A stretch of DNA of 14,964 nt from CAYLSV01 sp964386435. GTDB taxonomy: Bacteria; Planctomycetota; Phycisphaerae; Tepidisphaerales; Tepidisphaeraceae. Positions 13,327-14,964 of this stretch are shown here, piece after piece (positions within the stretch are counted from its first letter, which is position 1; each line of letters begins with the position of its first letter). The position numbers and the translations under genes are program-made. The DNA is taken from NCBI GenBank assembly GCA_964386435.1, contig CAYLSV010000090.1, positions 1 to 14,964 on the forward strand, given 5' to 3'. The notes under the pieces were generated by a model. The model saw only the letters and a list, made by a program, of their open reading frames with translations, had not been told where the DNA came from and made no database searches.

Positions 13327-14892
13327 ATGCCCAAGCCTTTTCATCCTTCGCCGTCTCGCCCCGTGTCGTTGTCGTCGGCGGTGGGTGGGGGCAAGCGGGC
13401 GCGGGACGTGGCGGCCGCCCGGGAGCACCTCAAGCAGCGGCGGCTGACCGAGGCCGAGGCGTTGTTGCGGCCGCTCATCGACGTGACGCCCAAGAAGCTG
13501 CGGGGGCAACGGCCCGCCGGGAAGAAGCCGCCCAAGGGCGACGCCGAGGCGCTTTTCCTGCTGGCGACCGTCGAGGAGCGGCGGCACCGCTTTGCCGAGG
13601 CCGTGCGGCTGGCCCGTCGGTCGCTGGCGATCAAGCCCCACCCCAATGTCCGGCTGCTGCTGGCCCGCATCGCCCAGATTCGCGGCGACACCGACGCCTG
13701 CCTCGACCACGGCCGGGCAATGCTGCGGGAGCAGCCGGGCCATGCGCCGGCGATCATCCTCATGGCCGGTGCCCAGGAGGAGGCGGGCCGATACGACGAC
13801 GCCGAGGCGACGCTCGCCCCGTTGCTCGCCAAGGACGGGCGGTTGCCGATCGGGGCACGGGAGGTGCAGGCGCGGCTGCTGGTGCAGCGGAAGCAATTTG
13901 GTGAGGCGGTGGCGGCAATCGACGCGTTGCTGGAGACGCAGCCGACCGAGTCGCTGCTGCGGCGGTCGCTGGAGCATTTGCGGGCCAAGGCCTGCGACCG
14001 GGCCGGCGATCATGCGGCTGCTTGGGCGTCGGCCGAGCGGGCCAACGTAATCGGCAAGCTGGCGTTCGACCCGGACTTGTACGCCGAGCAGGTGGAGGCG
14101 TTGAAGCAGGTGTGGTCGCCGGCGTCGGTGGCCGGGTTCCCGAGGGCCGACTGCGCCAGCGAGTTGCCGGTGTTCGTGGCGGGCATGCCGCGGAGCGGGA
14201 CGAGCTTGATCGACCAGGTGATCGACGCCCACCCGCTGGCGGCGGGCGTGGGGGAGCTGGCGACGCTGGAAACCTTCGCCCGGCAACTGGCCGCGGCGTT
14301 CGACCCCGACGCCGAGCCGGGTCGGCAGTTTGTGGAGATGGGGCCGGCGGTTTGGACGCGGGCCGCGCAGGATTACGTTGCCCAGCTCCGCGGCCAAACC
14401 GGGCCGGCGGTGCGCCGGGTGGTGAACAAGGCGCTGGGCAACAACAAGATTCTGGGCATGATCGCCCGGTTGTTCCCCAAGACGCGGATCATCCACGCCA
14501 TCCGCGACCCGCGGGACGTGGCGGTTAGCTGCTTCATGGGCGGGTTCAACAACCGTTTGCACCCTTGGACCACCGACCCCGCCTGGGCGGCCGAGGCGTG
14601 GCGGCAGTCGATGCGGATGATGGAGCATTGGAAGCAGACGCTGGACGTGCCGATCCTGGACGTGCATTACGAGCAACTGGTGGCTGACCCGGAGCGGCAG
14701 TTTCGGCGGATCATCGACTTCCTCGGCTTGCCGTGGGATGAGGCGTGCCTGAGCTTCCATGAGAGCCGGCGGACGGTGCGGACGTTGAGCTACGACCAAG
14801 TGAACCGCCCGATCTACAAGACGAGCGCCGGCCGCCACGGGCGGTATGCGGATCAGTTGGCGGGCGTCGACTTCCCGCCGTACGCCGGTTGA
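13327..14892 (+). CDS. TPR-repeat sulfotransferase family protein (521 aa)
   Basis: This is a two-part protein. Residues of about 26-265 form TPR-like helical pairs (AREHLKQRRLTEAEALLRPL; LFLLATVEERRHRFAEAVRL; ILMAGAQEEAGRYDDAEATL), with a Lys/Arg-rich insert at about 56-70. Residues of about 279-515 form a sulfotransferase domain. It has the PAPS 5'-phosphosulfate loop VAGMPRSGTSLIDQVIDAHP (284-303), a Gly-Glu (309-310) where tyrosylprotein sulfotransferases keep their catalytic base, and the 3'-phosphate motif IRDPRDVAVSCF (392-403). Family members move sulfate from PAPS to a protein, glycan or small molecule; the acceptor here is unknown. There is no signal peptide, so it should be cytoplasmic. 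The start is uncertain: a GTG at 13312 adds five residues, and neither start has a strong ribosome site. The TPR part probably presents the acceptor. Confidence 0.9.
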   Translation: MPKPFHPSPSRPVSLSSAVGGGKRARDVAAAREHLKQRRLTEAEALLRPLIDVTPKKLRGQRPAGKKPPKGDAEALFLLATVEERRHRFAEAVRLARRSLAIKPHPNVRLLLARIAQIRGDTDACLDHGRAMLREQPGHAPAIILMAGAQEEAGRYDDAEATLAPLLAKDGRLPIGAREVQARLLVQRKQFGEAVAAIDALLETQPTESLLRRSLEHLRAKACDRAGDHAAAWASAERANVIGKLAFDPDLYAEQVEALKQVWSPASVAGFPRADCASELPVFVAGMPRSGTSLIDQVIDAHPLAAGVGELATLETFARQLAAAFDPDAEPGRQFVEMGPAVWTRAAQDYVAQLRGQTGPAVRRVVNKALGNNKILGMIARLFPKTRIIHAIRDPRDVAVSCFMGGFNNRLHPWTTDPAWAAEAWRQSMRMMEHWKQTLDVPILDVHYEQLVADPERQFRRIIDFLGLPWDEACLSFHESRRTVRTLSYDQVNRPIYKTSAGRHGRYADQLAGVDFPPYAG

Positions 14893-14926
14893 ACGTGGCT
14901 GCAGTTCGACGTCGCTGAACCCCCCA

Positions 14927-14951
14927 CCGCCGCGTAGCGGCGGGGCTACGC
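14927..14951. repeat. Overlapping palindromes, REP-like element or terminator
   Basis: Two perfect 7-bp stems share bases and exclude each other. CCGCCGC (14927-14933) pairs with GCGGCGG (14937-14943) over a 3-base loop. GCGTAGC (14932-14938) pairs with GCTACGC (14945-14951) over a 6-base loop. The element starts 35 bases after the sulfotransferase stop. It lacks a T tract, and a dispersed extragenic palindrome is as likely as a terminator. Confidence 0.5.
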
Positions 14952-14964
14952 ACGCACTCCAAGT

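Noticed and set aside
13150..14838. 562-codon minus-strand frame opposite the sulfotransferase
   Set aside because: The plus strand carries intact PAPS-binding motifs; the antisense frame has only biased composition.
1..14964. CRISPR arrays, tRNA or rRNA genes, insertion sequences, phage or defence genes
   Set aside because: I saw no regularly spaced repeats, cloverleaf or rRNA signatures, transposase or integrase motifs, or known defence domains on either strand.

Overview
The window is high-GC bacterial DNA that most resembles a planctomycete, probably of the Phycisphaerae. Four extracellular proteins end in a PEP-CTERM sorting tail (V-P-E-P, a hydrophobic stretch, then an arginine cluster). 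Two of these also carry dockerin-like calcium repeats and NxxGxxAF tandem repeats. There are several lipoproteins, a PQQ-type sugar dehydrogenase next to a cytochrome c, a Sel1-repeat protein and a TPR-sulfotransferase. This assignment rests on protein content only, since there is no rRNA or tRNA in the window.

Layout. The left edge holds the 3' end of a membrane-protein gene and a small hypothetical gene, both on the plus strand (1-425). A 10-bp inverted repeat separates them from a long minus-strand block. Read in the direction of transcription (right to left), that block contains: two tandem paralogous PEP-CTERM/dockerin proteins (9764-7995 and 7942-6149), a cytochrome c lipoprotein (5999-5574), a glucose/sorbosone-type dehydrogenase (5484-3985), an exported M28 zinc peptidase (3962-3051), an unrecognised putative lipoprotein (2970-1975) and a Sel1-repeat putative lipoprotein (1918-548). 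A 172-base divergent spacer separates this block from plus-strand genes: nuoF, which stands alone without nuoE or nuoG beside it (9937-11301), two small paralogous PEP-CTERM proteins (11484-12215 and 12572-13267) and a cytoplasmic TPR-sulfotransferase (13327-14892). The right edge is a compact palindromic element.

How the genes may work together. The cytochrome c and the dehydrogenase look like one periplasmic electron-transfer unit: a quinoprotein oxidising a sugar or alcohol and passing electrons to a lipid-anchored cytochrome. The M28 peptidase follows the dehydrogenase by 22 bases and may be co-transcribed. The four PEP-CTERM proteins would be exported and processed by an exosortase encoded elsewhere. 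NuoF is the NADH-oxidising subunit of respiratory complex I and has no obvious link to its neighbours.

I found no CRISPR array, insertion sequence, phage gene, toxin-antitoxin pair or recognisable defence system. The most noteworthy items are the recently homogenised 3' modules of the tandem PEP-CTERM/dockerin paralogs, two start codons that sit directly behind promoter-like -10 boxes (possible leaderless mRNAs), the hairpin-bearing 356-base leader before the second small PEP-CTERM gene, and a pair of mutually exclusive hairpins at the right edge. None of these amounts to proof of a new system.
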